Of a stretch of DNA of 64,000 nucleotides, positions 36,286 through 47,973 are shown one piece after another; the stretch's first letter is position 1; each line of letters opens with the position of its first letter. The DNA lies in assembly GCF_016808335.1 (NCBI RefSeq), contig NC_053144.1, positions 70,417,400 to 70,481,399 of the forward strand, given 5' to 3'. Under the pieces are notes generated by a model. That model was not told where the DNA came from. It saw only the letters and a program-made list of their open reading frames with translations, and did no database searches. A program made the translations under genes and the position numbers. This DNA is from Panicum virgatum. Its lineage: Eukaryota; Streptophyta; Magnoliopsida; Poales; Poaceae.

Positions 36286-36338
36286 TAAGAATACGCTGCG
36301 AAAGGGCATGGCCTAAGAATACGCTGCGAAAGGGCATG
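36283..36338 (+). repeat. 28-bp tandem duplication at MITE/SINE junction
   Basis: GCCTAAGAATACGCTGCGAA and the following bases occur twice with a period of 28 bp. The first copy includes the last bases of the MITE and its TAA target duplication, so the duplication post-dates the MITE insertion. Confidence 0.85.
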
Positions 36339-36610
36339 TAGCCTAGTGATTACAAGAACCTCAGTAGCACCTGAGCTCCTGGGTTTGACTCCCCGTGGGA
36401 GCGAATTTTCTAGGATTTAACGGCATTTGTGCTTAGGCGACGTTCCCGTCGACAGCGGAGCGTCTGTGGTGACTTCGTCAATCTCGAGGATTTGCCGGCT
36501 CAGTCTCTCAGAGGTGCTCATAGGGGTAGGGTTGCATGCGTGCATTTATAGAGATGAGTGTGCGTGCGTGTTTGTGACCATCTGCATTTTACTGTGTTCA
36601 AAAAAAATAG
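36320..36610 (+). mobile_element. tRNA-derived SINE (Au-like)
   Basis: A head with TAGCCTAGTGATTACAAGA and a B box-like GGGTTTGACTCCC (about 36382), a central segment, then GAGATGAGTGTGCGTGCGTG and an end TACTGTGTTCAAAAAAAA at about 36590-36608, as in grass Au-type SINEs. I found no clear target duplication, so borders are approximate. It lies between the WDR6-like and HMA genes. Confidence 0.65.
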
Positions 36611-37672
36611 CTACTACGAACATGCAATGGAAGGTCCCAACCAAAAACCAAAATGTTCCGCCACGATTGTATTCTCGCTCGGCCATGATTTTGTCCGGTG
36701 CACGATCGTCAAAAGAGGCGGAAAGGAATCTTGAGCGACCACCGACGACGTCACGGTTACGCTGCGCCTGCCGCTGCTTGGACGACCAATTTAAATAAAG
36801 TCTTTTCTTCTTCTTCTCCTTCTTCTTTGAAAAAATGGAGTACGGTGTTTCATTTCTTGTGTCCTTTTAATTTTGTGGTGGTACGTCTCATGGGAAAAAA
36901 AAGGCTAAAGGTCCCTACAGACGTAGGCTTAGTCATTCTGCAGGCACAACAAAACGTCTCTTGTTCACAATGCAAGTAGTATTAATATATTAAAGAAAAG
37001 TCTCTTGATCAGCGGCGCGCCGATGTTGACCGGGAACCCTGCCAGACAGTCTGGCCGACGCCAGGAAATATTGACATGGACATGCTTGTCTTGCCTATGT
37101 TTTCGAGAGGAATAACCACCGCACATCTGGATGCTAACCACAGCTTACGCAGGCAGATTAATTAATTTACAGAAAAAAATAATAGATAACACAGCAGCAG
37201 CAGCAACAACAACAAAAGAAGAGGGCTACATGTAAGCTCTTCAAATAAATAGCCTAAGGTGAGGCCAAGAGAGGGCGCCCATATGTATACTTAATATATA
37301 AACAGTTAAACTCTTCTTGCAAAGAAAAGAGAGAGACAGAGACAGACGGGGCAAGAACCAAATCAACAAAGCGCCTCCTGAGACGAGACGAGCAGTCTCC
37401 GTGTGGAAACACCAAGACCAAGACGGTTTTGTTTGTCCTGCTGGTCATCTTGAATGAAGTGGACACATCAACATCCACTCCCTCTTCTCTTCTCCCTATA
37501 AGACCGCCAGCAAGGCCACTAGCCAATACTCTTGCCGGGCTCCCGGCCCGCGCGCTGTTCACATTAATATTTCTGCCAAGAAAGGAAAACCTCAGCTCAT
37601 CTCATCTCATCTATCTAGAGTTGAACCTGAGCAAGCAAGCAGCCAGCAGCCTCTCCTCGATCTGGTGTTCAT
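36611..37672 (+). other. Upstream region of HMA-domain gene
   Basis: No gene recognised. It includes a CAG/CAA microsatellite (about 37192-37214) and pyrimidine-rich 5' UTR-like sequence (37580-37670). A TATA-like CTATAAGA sits at about 37496, which would place the transcription start near 37525-37530. Confidence 0.4.
37496..37503 (+). promoter_or_regulatory. Candidate TATA box of HMA-domain gene
   Basis: CTATAAGA about 175 bp upstream of the ATG at 37673, within CT-rich sequence. The position is compatible with a 5' UTR of about 145 bp. It rests on motif and spacing only. Confidence 0.35.
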
Positions 37673-38902
37673 ATGGCTCAGGTAGGTTATTGATGGATGT
37701 CTTCTCCTTCCTCAGTTCCTTTTCTGTTTTCATGTCCATGCCCTGTTACTGGAGGCATATGCATGCATGGCGGGTGCAGAGAGCGATTCTAATAATAATT
37801 ATTAACCGGCCGGTACGGTGTCAGCGCAGAAGGTGGTGCTCCGAGTCCCGGCCATGACCGACGACAAGACGAAGCAGAAAGCCATGGAAGCCGTAGCAGA
37901 AATCTACGGTAATTAATTAAGCAATTAATAGTACTAGCATGCATGCATGTTTCTCATTCATTGCTTGCTTGCCAGTTTGGATTATTAATTAAAGAGTTCG
38001 ATCAGCTGCTGTGTTTGTGTGTGTTTCACAAGCAAGTCTGCTGCAAATTAACCAGCTTAATTAACTAATTAGCTACTAGGGGACTGAAAACGGAGCATGT
38101 GAAGTATTTGTGTATACTATATTATTATATCTCTAGTGCAAGTGTTCAAGTTGTGCCGTGTAATCTCAAAAAATTAAAAATCTCTAGAACTGAAACTGCA
38201 CATGTTGCCTGCTTTCATCCTTCTCATTCACTTGCTCACCTTGTGTTGTGAGTTATGGTATGCTGCCTGTAACTATATTCATCAGAAACAAGATGGCTTG
38301 GCGTAGAGACCGATCGGCAGCTGAATTTTTGTGACCATATATAAAGCATGCACGCATGCATGGTCAGAAGCTAATTAGGTTGCTGTTAGGTGGAATCGGA
38401 TTGCGACGCCTGATCAAACACGGAGCCAATAATATTCCATAGGCTGGCCGGGTCCAGAAGCTAGCTAGAATGCTAGATACATCTGTCAGAGCCTGAAACT
38501 TTGCTCGTTTGTTCGATGCAGAAAGTTGGTATCTAGGACGGGACGGGCCGGATGGGCCATTTGCATGCGAATGATCGGCCATCATCAGTTCCTGGCCATC
38601 ATCACTAGTGGCAAGAATTACTCGATGCTAGAAATACAAATCCGTTGTTCGTGTTTGGTTTTGTTTCAGGCATCGACTCGATCGCAGCAGACCTCAAGGA
38701 CAACAAGATGACAGTGATCGGCGACATGGACACGGTGGCCATCGCCAAGAAGCTCAAGAAGCTGGGGAAGATCGACATCGTCTCGGTGGGCCCCGCCAAG
38801 GAGGAGAAGAAGCCGGAGAAGAAGGACGAGAAGAAAGAGGAGAAGAAGGATGAGAATAGTAAGAAGCCGACGGAGGGGGAGAAGCAGAAGGACAAGAAGT
38901 GA
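37673..38902 (+). CDS. Small HMA-domain protein, HPP/HIPP-like, cysteine-free
   Basis: Three exons: 37673-37681 (Met-Ala-Gln), 37830-37908 and 38670-38902, with GT-AG borders and consistent phases, giving 106 residues. Residues 4-70 form one heavy-metal-associated (beta-alpha-beta-beta-alpha-beta) domain: KVVLRVPAMTDDKTKQKA, AVAEIYGIDSIAAD, MTVIGDMDTVAIAKKLKK, IDIVSVG. The metal-binding CxxC loop is replaced by AMTDDK, and the whole protein has no Cys. Residues 74-106 are a Lys/Glu-rich tail ending KDKK, with no CaaX isoprenylation box, so it fits HPP-type rather than true HIPP members. Metal binding is therefore unlikely; in plants such small HMA proteins can act as protein-interaction modules, some being pathogen-effector targets (family knowledge). 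The split after only three codons is typical of this family. Confidence 0.9.
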
Positions 38903-39173
38903 AGAAGGGAGGGAGAAAAACTCTCGATCGGTCTGAATATAATGAAGGAAGCCAAGGGGATCACGTATGCAAGAGCACCGTATCCGGCGAAAATATATCT
39001 TTTTTATTTTACAAAAATTTATCTTGACTAGTTTGTTTCAGCTGAGACGTACTCCTACTCCTACCTGAGAGTGAGAGCTGATCTCTGTGTGTCCCCGTTA
39101 TTATTGTTGCCGATCGAATCGCTTTGCCCCAAGAAATCCAGATGTTTACGCTCGCTATCAACGACGGCAGGAT
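38903..39173 (+). other. 3' UTR and flank of HMA-domain gene
   Basis: Non-coding. It contains AATATAATGAAGG at about 38935, a possible polyadenylation region, and ends at the hAT-like element's target duplication (39166-39173). Confidence 0.4.
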
Positions 39174-41194
39174 TAGAGCCGGGACTTGGCCATGCCATTT
39201 TTTAGCAGGTTGCGGCACGATCATTTGGCACGACACGAAATATTTTAGGCCGTACCGGCACAACACGAACACGAGGGCCGTGCCGTGCCTACGGTCTCAG
39301 CACGACGGGCTGTATGTCACGGTCCACATTTTGAGCTGTACTTAGGCCGGCACGGCACGAAAACAGCCGATCGGCTGGTACATTGCTCGTTGTTTCACTA
39401 TGGCAGTTAATATTCCTTGAGTAAAATGCACTGTGGGTCCTTAAACTAGTTCTCCTGTTCTGTTTAGGTCCATAAACTTTGAAAATGCATTTCTAGGTCC
39501 AGGATCTATTTAAGTGTGCCATTGATGTCCAAAACGCCCTTGACCTGCTCTGACCGTCTACGTGGATCGCCAAGTCGGCTCTGACGTGGATTTTCTATTT
39601 ATTGTTCACCCCTCTCTCTCTCTCTCCCTGTCCTCCCCCTCCATCACGCCTCCGCCTCCGCCTCCCTCTAGCCGGCGGCGCCCCCTGCTCTCTCGGCGCC
39701 TCCTCCCTCTCCGGCGAGCAGGGGCCCGGCCCTCCCTCCCTTCGTCTCCTCTCTCTCCCTGCCGGCGAGCTGCCCCAGCCCTCCCTTCTTGCCCCGGCCG
39801 CGAGCCGTCCCGTCCCCTCTGGCGGCAGGGGCGCGGGGTGGCGGCGAGCGCGCGCGCTGCCCACGGCGGCGGCGGCGCGCGCAGCCCCCTCCTCCCTCCT
39901 CCCTCGCCGCGCGGAGCCGCCCCCTCCTCCTCCCTCCCTCCCGGCGCTTCCTCCCGGTGGCCATGGGCTTGGGCGGCGGCGGGTGGGCCGGGGCGCGGCT
40001 GCAGCCGCGGCGGACGCGCGGCGACCTCCTCGACCCCGAGCTCCGGCGGCATCCCGACCCCCCTCTCTCCGTCCGCTTCTCCCTGCCCCTCTCTCTCTGT
40101 CGGAGCTCTCCCGCACGCCGCCGCTCCGCCCCCTGCTCGCACGCCGCTGCTCGGCCCGCGCGCGCGCACGCTCGCCGTGGCCTCCTCCGGCCTCCCCGGC
40201 AAGGATCCGCACAGCCACCACCTTCCTCCTCCCTCGCGCAGCGAAGCAGAGCTCCTAGAAGACCGCGCGCCGCCCCCTTCCTCCTCCGCCGTCCTCGCAG
40301 TGCCCGCCTGAGCTCCGCCTGCTCGCGCTCGGCCACAGCCGAGCTCCGCCGTCAAGCCTGTCCTCCGCGGGCGCCACTCCTCCCCCTCCGCCCCCTCAGC
40401 TCGCGCGCGCGCGCCGGCCGCTCGCAGTGGAGGCGTGGCGAGGCGAGGCGCGGTCGGCGAGCCGCGAGCTCGCGGAGCTGAGGTAGCACGCGCTCGGGCC
40501 ACGGCGGGCTCGCGGAGCAGCGGCGGCATGCGCTCGGGCCACCGGCGCACGAGGTCGACGGCCATGTGGTGCTCTCTGCCCCCGCCGGCGGAGGAGGGAG
40601 GGAGCAGAGTAGGGGCGGCGGCACGGGAAGGACGCCGGAGGAGGGGATGGGGAGGAAGAGAGAGAGGCAGTCCACGTTGGATCTAAACCCATGTCGGATC
40701 CGAGGTGGCCGTCCACATAGACGGTCAGAGGCAGTCGGAGGCGTTTTGGACCTCAATTGACTCACTTAAATAGATCCTGGACCCAAAAATGCATTTTCAA
40801 AGTTCATGGACCTGAACAGAACGGCTCAACTAGTTTAAGGACCCACATTGCATTTTACTCATATTCCTTTCTAATTAAGAGCAATCATGGAAGGAAATAT
40901 TATACATTCAAGTAAATCACATAATTTTTCTACCATTGATAGTTTATGTGCTTTCTAATTGCAATAGTATTATTTCTGCATCGATGCATATAAACACAAT
41001 TGCAAATATCCGGAGGACCGTGCTTGGACCGGCACGACACAAAGACGTGCCGGCGTGCCGTGGACCATGCTTGAGTTTGATAATAGACTTATCATGTCAG
41101 CACGACACATCATGATGTGCCGATCATTCTAAAAATGTAGACACGAGACACGAGAGGACCGGGCCACGCCGGCACGGCCCAAGTCCTAGCTCTA
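39174..41194. mobile_element. hAT-like non-autonomous element hosting a MULE
   Basis: Terminal inverted repeats TAGAGCCGGGACTTGG and TAGAGCTAGGACTTGG (reverse complement of the right end), 14 of 16 matching. The flanking 8-bp duplications GGCAGGAT (39166-39173) and GTCAGGAT (41195-41202) have one mismatch, as expected for an aged hAT insertion. Subterminal DNA is full of CGGCACG/GCACGAC words. No transposase is present. The MULE at 39419-40860 is inserted in it. Confidence 0.82.
39419..40860. mobile_element. Pack-MULE-like element with GC-rich cargo
   Basis: Long terminal inverted repeats of about 150 bp (39419 to about 39572 and about 40700-40860; start GAGTAAAATGCA) are flanked by the perfect 9-bp duplication ATATTCCTT (39410-39418, 40861-40869), diagnostic of Mutator-like elements. 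The interior (about 39600-40690) is extremely GC-rich, unlike the AT-rich hAT DNA around it, and has no transposase. GC-rich host-derived cargo is a known property of grass Pack-MULEs. The source of the cargo cannot be told here, and the many overlapping open frames on both strands are a GC effect. Confidence 0.85.
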
Positions 41195-41244
41195 GTCAGG
41201 ATAACGCTGCCATGAATAATCCTATCCTATCCTACCTACTATAA

Positions 41245-41815
41245 TAAGCGCGTGAATCTAGGGATGGCAACGGGTATGTACCCGACGGGTAGTGGCCACC
41301 CATACCTGTACCCGCTAGGACTAAATTTTACCTATCGGGTTTTCCGTACCCGCACACGGGTAGAAAAATGCTTCCGTACCCGGTGGGTAATTTGTACCGA
41401 CGGGTAACCCGTACCGGAAGTATACCCAAAAATTACATATAAATATTAGATATTTTCATACAAAATAAATCATTCCAAGCTTTATTGCCACAAACTAATA
41501 GAAATATGGTAGATGGCTCATTTGACTCATCATCCCAACAAGCTAATAGAAATTGGATTGGGCCAAATTCATGGGCCATAAGGGCCAAAATAATGAGTTA
41601 GGCCGCACTTAGGCTAGTTTATTTTTTGCGGGTATTTTTTACTCGCGGGTAGGCGGGTATGGGTAGTATACATCCACACCCGTACCCGCCATACCTGATG
41701 GGTAGAAGATTTTATCCAATAATGTACCCACGGGTAGAAAACTCATTTCATACCCATCTTCTTATCGGATAAAACTCGTCGAGTACTTGGGTTTCGGGTA
41801 CCCATTGTCATTTTG
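41245..41815. repeat. CGGGTA-rich repeat, possibly a hAT-type fragment
   Basis: The left end GGGATGGCAACGGGTATG and right end ...GGGTACCCATTGTCATTTTG are imperfectly inverted, with dozens of CGGGTA/TACCCG words between, as in a common grass non-autonomous DNA element. I found no target duplication; LINE B abuts or truncates its right end. Confidence 0.45.
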
Positions 41816-41819
41816 ACTT

Positions 41820-43930
41820 TTTTTTAGTGGAAAGTAGGGATTTTAACATTAATTATGGCAAGATACATTTACATCCAAAAATACAGGAGGGGAACCAAGC
41901 TAGACATAACGGCCAGGTCCAAGAGTGCAAACATGTTTTGCAAGACAATGAGCCTCCCTATTGGAATCCCTACTTTCATGTGCAAACCGCACATAATCAA
42001 AAGATCTTAGCCTCATATTTATGCCTTGGATGATCATCATGTATGAGCAACTAGTCATTTCCTTAATGTTCTTGATGACGTTTAGACAATCTGAAGCCAC
42101 TGTCATTTTCTTTATGCCACAGTCTTCAGCCAGAGCCAGTGCTTCTTCACATGCCATTGCTTCCAAAGTTTCAGGTTCAGTTATATTTGGTATTACTAGA
42201 GCACTTGCAGCTATGAACTTTCCTTGATCATCTCTACATATAGTCCCAACACTTCCTTAGTTAGCATCCTTGGCAACTGCAGCATCTGTATTTATCTTGC
42301 ATTGCCCACTTGGAGGTGCTATCCAGTGTCTACTTTTTAATTTTTGTGGCTGATTCTTCTCTTTTAACTGAAATCCCTCAACAATCTCCAATTCGTCTAT
42401 CAGTGTATTAACCATTGCCATTGTAGACAAAGGACTCTGAAATATTCCATCATAGATTGCTTTCCTCCGTGCTTGCCAAATAGCCCAACAGGTTATAAGA
42501 ATGTGTATACTATCAGCTTGTGAAAAGTTGCTGCATACAAAGAAAACCCAATGCTTTGGGTCTGGAAAGCTCAGTGTATCCATCACTTCTATTTGCTCCT
42601 CATCTAGCTGAGCCCATATACATTTGGATGAAGTACAGTTAAATAAAGCATGGTCCCATGTATCCTCACATGCACCACAAAGTCTGCATTTAGCTGTATC
42701 AACCATACTCCTACTTTTTAGCACACTACCAGTGGGCAATGAATTTAAAGCAAGTCGCCAGCAAAAGATTTTGATTTTTGGTGGTAATTTCATATTCCAC
42801 AATTGTGTCCATTCCTTTTGTCTTTTTTTCACGTTAGAACAGCTTGCACTGCCTTCCCAGTAATCCTCTCTGATTTTCTTTGCAGTAATCATCATTCTGT
42901 AAGCAGAGCGCACCGTAAATAAACCATTTCATTCATGATGCCAAGCCCAACAATCCTCTTGTGAACTCATACTTAGTGGAATCTGTAGGATTGATTCACT
43001 ATCTATATGATTGAAACAATTCTGCACTTTCTCTATTTTCCATGTCATAGTAGTATGGTCAATCAATTTAGAAACAAGTGTCGAAGGGTTTGGTTTCTTT
43101 GAATAAAGTGGCCTGAACATTCCAGTTCTTGGAATCCAATTGCATTCCCAAATTCGTGTACTTCTACCATCCCCAATTCTCTTGATCAACCCTTGATTTA
43201 GCACCTCTATTCCATCACATATAGCTCTCCAGGTCTTTGATGGATTACTCCCAATAGGAGCATTCAGTAGATCACCAGATGGGAAGTAAACTGATTTTAG
43301 GATTTGAGAGCATAGAGATTTAGGCCTGATCAACATTCTCCATGCCTGTCTTGCAAGCAAAGCAAGATTAAAAGTTTCTATATCTCTAAAGCCCAAACCT
43401 CCCATATACTTTGGCTGTGTTATTTTGTCCCAACCTACCCAACAAGACTTCCTTTTGCGTTCCTCACTTCCCCCACCAGAATTTCCATATCAACAAATTT
43501 AAGTGACGACACAACCCTCTCGGTAATCTAAAACAACCCATGGTATAAACAGGGATTGCTTGGGCAACTGATTTTATTAGAACTTCCTTTCCTCCTGCTG
43601 ATAATATTTGCTCTATCCACCCCTGAATTTTATTCCACACTTTATCTTTAAGATATTTGAAAGCTCCATTTGTTGATCTTCCAACTTCATTGGGTAGTCC
43701 CAAATATTTTTCATTCAGCGATTCATTCTCCACCTGAGTAATAGATTTAATATTATCACGAATAGTTTGCTTGCACCGTTTACTGAAAAAGATAGATGAT
43801 TTTTCCAGATTTACCTTTTGACCTGAAGCTTCACAATATTTGGTGAGGCACTCTTTGATTGCTTGTGCATTGTTTGCTTCTGCTTTGAAAAAGAAGAAGA
43901 CAATCATCAGCAAACAACAGATGGTTGATC
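41820..43930 (-). mobile_element. LINE B (plant L1-type), 3' part
   Basis: Minus-strand remnant: the RT end with FADD motif (about 43893-43906; a frame slip follows), a C-terminal RT segment (NLEKSSIFFSKRCKQ, SAGGKEVLIKSVAQAIPVY), zf-RVT (CRLCGACEDTWDHALFNC, about 42650) and an RNase H-like domain (CKINTDAAVAKDAN; HESRDSNREAHCLAKH, about 41900-42310). The poly-A tail is read as the T run at about 41818-41825. Frame breaks and a stop near 42257 make it a pseudogene. Its 5' part is missing at 43930, where LINE A begins. Confidence 0.88.
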
Positions 43931-44489
43931 TTTTTTTATAGGAACTATGGCGGACCCGTTGGGTCAGCCTGAACCATTGCTATTGAAAAGAAGTGTGCAG
44001 ATTATAGAGAACAGGGGGAGACAAAAGGACAGAAAAATCAATAGGCCTTCTAGAGAGGAAGGGGAGGATAAACTAAGAAAAAAATAAAAATTACATAGAG
44101 CAAAAGAAAAGGCTCCAATTATCTAAGCATAGTCGGTCAGTAGCGGAGCATGCTCGGTTGGCCCAGAGCCGAAGATCAGCAGAGCATCGCCTGACCACGA
44201 TTTCATTGGAGTCATCGAGGTCGCTAAACACCTTGGAGTTCCTGCACTTCCAAACATTCCACAAAATACAGGTGATAATGGTTGAGCGCATTCTCTGGTT
44301 GGGGATAACAGGCCCAAGGAAAAGGAGTAGACCAGAGTCGTTCAATGGAGGGGACGGAAGACGAGTCGACGCCCAGCAGGCACCAGAAGCTTTGAGCACG
44401 CGGACAGTAAAGGAAAAGATGGGGAACATCTTCATCAGCAGCACAGAAGTGGCAATGACCGGTATTGTTGGCTCGACGGGAGCGTAGGC
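43931..44489 (-). mobile_element. LINE A, 3' segment (zf-RVT end and 3' UTR)
   Basis: Terminal segment of LINE A, separated from the rest by the Tekay element. Joining 57274 to 44484 restores one frame through the zf-RVT motif GHCHFCAADEDVPHLFLYC. The T run at 43931-43937 is the poly-A tail on the minus strand, abutting LINE B. Confidence 0.85.
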
Positions 44490-47400
44490 TGTAGCAGCAC
44501 CGTCCAAATTAAACCGGCTTAAATGCACTAACCATCATCTTAATACTTAATCAAGTTACTGTGCACTTAAAACGATGTAACCTGACAGGCTGTCGGGTAA
44601 AATCCCGATTAAACTACTGTACTCCAGGATCACAATTGCACTTAGACCCGTACGAAGACGAGCACAGGTGTTACCAGCATACAGAAATCTTCAATTTAAT
44701 TTACAACACAGGTTTTACATAAAAGTCTTAATACAAGCGACAGAGTTTAAAACACAACGGAAGTTTAAAACTGAGTTCGAAATACAATACGATAACTACG
44801 ACGACGATAAAAGGTGAGCTCCACATCCTGCCCACCGATGTGACGCCAACCTGCCCAACCTTCACGGGGAAGACGGGGCCCACTCGACTGTCCAACCCGG
44901 AGGAAGCGGCTGTCCAATCCAGGACGCACAGATCTCCTCGAAGTCCGCAGGGACACAACCTGCTCAGAAGGGTTACAACAACAACCTTGAGTATACTAAT
45001 ACTCAGCAAGGCTTACCCGACTCTGGGTATACTTAGCCCATTACCTAGACATGCAAAGCTTTTTGGCTCTGGAGTTCTTTTGCTGAAAGGCTGCTAGAAG
45101 TGAATCCTTACTTTCAGTATTTTAGCTCCATTTAGTATACCAAGTATTAACTAAGTTCGCCTATTCATCTAAAGCACACATGGTGGGACAGATTATCTTT
45201 TAGTAAAACCCAAACCAACCTTTTCCATTCCGTATTCATTCCACTTTCTTACTACGATGTGACAAAGTGACCAAGGTTCTCTTAACCGAGAGAGACGGCG
45301 AATCGATCCGATTTAACCTTGCAAGGTGGACCTAACTCACACGACACGCGTAAACCCCGTCGGGCCACACACGTCAACTGTTCCCATCATCACCCCGACG
45401 TCTGAATCACGCCTGCCAAAACCCGGGTGAAGGGTCCCTCACAGCGAACTCCCAGAGAATTAGGAGGTGACATACACTCCAACACCCGCCATCATCCCAC
45501 TCCCAGAGTAGCAGGTCGCGATTCAAAGTATCGTTGCAAATCAAGTAATTAGCTTACCGGTTTCGACTACCTCCTACTTCTGGCATGTTGTTAGTACTGT
45601 TCAAACTCAGTCAGCACTGCCAACAATGGTACGGTCCTCAATCGACACAGGCGGAGCTTACTTTCCATCCATTCCATACCAAAACCAACTCATTTCCACC
45701 CGGTCTCCATTTCTCTTTACTCAACAATTCATTTCAAGCCAAAGCTAAGGGATCAAGATCCTAAACTCGCGAGTGACAGTAATCACTCGACTTCTACCGA
45801 AATCCTATTTAGCAAAGCATTTCTATCGACACCAGCATACTAGTATAGGCCCACGGTACCTAGGGAAACATGCATACTATGGTTCCATTCAACTCCTAGA
45901 ACATAAATGCACAATACTTAAATAAACATTGAATAAATTAAATAATGGTTATGCTCCGGGGCTTGCCTTGCAGGTCAGCGGGGTTACCGAAATCTTCTGC
46001 AGCGGGCTCAACGGCGACCTTCTACGGCTCTTCTGCTCGTGGCTCCGGGACCGGCTCAGCGATCAACTCGTGGACAGCTTCGTTCGTGGCATCTACACGA
46101 ATGAAAATATGCCATGCAACAATTAGAACACAGTGCAATGCATGAGCGCTTAAAGCGATAAAAAGATTAACTCAAATTAGCCTGAAGTGTTTCCTTCCAA
46201 AAACAACTACTAACAACCTTTCTATAAAGAAAAGAGCATGGCTAGGGGTAAACTATAAGCAAAACCCTAACTTGCATACATGATCTAGCAACACAATTAA
46301 TCAGCGTAACGTGAAAGCCGTAAAGCATGCCTCACAAACTTTTCCCACAATTAAAGACGATAGAAAACATTTCTTTTAGCCCTAGAAAAGGAAAACAACA
46401 CTAACAGATCTACCAACATGCACAGAGGCTATGCACCCAAAACTTTTTCAGTGAATTACACATATCAAGAGTAAACCACTGCAAATTTTTCATAATTTTT
46501 AGAGCAACAATATAAGTGGTAATAAATAAACTTGGTTTAACGCAAACCGAATTTTTTAGCAAAGCAAAAGTGATAAAATGCATGCTTAAGTATTTTTCCT
46601 CTGAATATCATGATTTTAGAAACCTAACAAAATTTGTTTGGCACTTTTCGCATTTTTCTACTATTTTCTACGCGATTAAGAATTTACAGCCGAAATAGAA
46701 TAAATAAACAGAATGAAAAACATAAAAAGGGGCTGACGACTGGGCCCCACACGTCAGGGAGCCCAGCCCGCCCCCCTCCTCTGCTTCGGCCGCGCATGGC
46801 CTGGCGCGGCGGTGGCGGCGCTGCCGCCCGCCCACGGCTCGCCGGCGGTGGGGGCTGGCCCAGCCGCGGCCAGGGCACGCCGGCGGGGCTAGCGCAGGGC
46901 GGAGCAGGGGGCGACCGCGGGGAGGCGCAAGGAGGAGCTGGCGCGGCGGCTCGCGGCGGCACATGCGATTTGGAGTGGTGGCGCGGCGTCGGCGGCGGCG
47001 TTCCGTCCACTGCGGCGCAAGGCGGCGGCGGGAGCGGGCGGCGCTAGCACCAGGGAGACCAGGCGGCCCTAGGGCCCGAGGAGGTGGCGCAGAGGGAGGA
47101 GCAGAGGGGGCTAGCGGCGTGCGCGCACGACGGGCGGCGCGTTCGCGGCGGCGCGGCGGCGCTTCGACGGCGGCGGCCGCGGATTAGGGTGGGGAGAGGG
47201 TCGGGGAGCGAGAGCAGGTTGCGGGGAAGCTCACCGGGGATTTGTTTTGCGTGAAGGAAGGCCGGAAGGGGGTCGTCGACGGGAGGGGCGGAGCTCGGGG
47301 CGGAGCTTGACGAAGACAGCAATGGCGGACGACGTCTGGGGCTTGACTTCGGCCGGGGTAGGGCACGGCCGCGCTCGTGGAGGGATGGAGGAGCTTTGGG

Positions 47401-47973
47401 GCGAGGTCGCGCAGCTCAGAGCGTGAGGAATCGGGGCATGGTGACGATGGATGGTCGGCGCGAACGCCGGCGCGGCGAGCGGCGGTGCTAGGGTTGCACA
47501 GCTCCGCTGCGGTGCGAGGAAGGGGAACGGAATGGATTGCACTGGAAGCCTCTCGGCCTAGCGAGGAGAAGAGCAGCGCTCGGACGACGAGGATCGCCGG
47601 GATGAACGACGCGTGTACGCGCTCGCCGGCGACCAGCAGCGGTATGGGCGTCGGGGGCGTCACAGTGCCGAGCAGGGGTTCCTCTGTTCACTCGTTTAAA
47701 TGATTTTTGCCCAAGTTTGACCATTTGAAACTCTAAATTTCCATATGGAAACATGAATTTTGGCCAAAACAAAAGTTGTAGAGGAAAAGAATATCTACAA
47801 CTTTCGTTTTGGGCAAAAGTTGATTTGGAGCTCGGATCGATGACAAAAATGAGATCGAACATCGCTAAGTAGATGTTTACTAAGCGAACATGATTAGCGC
47901 TAACGACGAATTTGAGTCCACACTTAGCGAGTTAACTCATGATTAGCGAGACGATTAACACAGGGGTCTTACA
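44490..47973 (-). repeat. 3' LTR of Tekay-type element
   Basis: A 3484-bp LTR; on the minus strand it starts TGTAAGACCCC and ends GCTGCTACA. It contains a GC-rich block (about 46740-47660). In its copy of the small conserved LTR ORF (about 45950-46110) a Gln codon has become TAG. Confidence 0.93.

Noticed and set aside
39595..40765. Several overlapping open frames of more than 200 codons on both strands
   Set aside because: These lie in the GC-rich Pack-MULE interior; repetitive Arg/Ala/Pro-rich products in all frames indicate composition, not a gene.
46634..47663. Open frames in the GC-rich part of the Tekay LTRs (also 55945-56966 and 58219-59034)
   Set aside because: Frames shift between the LTR copies and the products are Pro/Ala/Arg-rich; unlike the small VDATN...SITII frame they are not kept collinear. 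Treated as LTR leader sequence.
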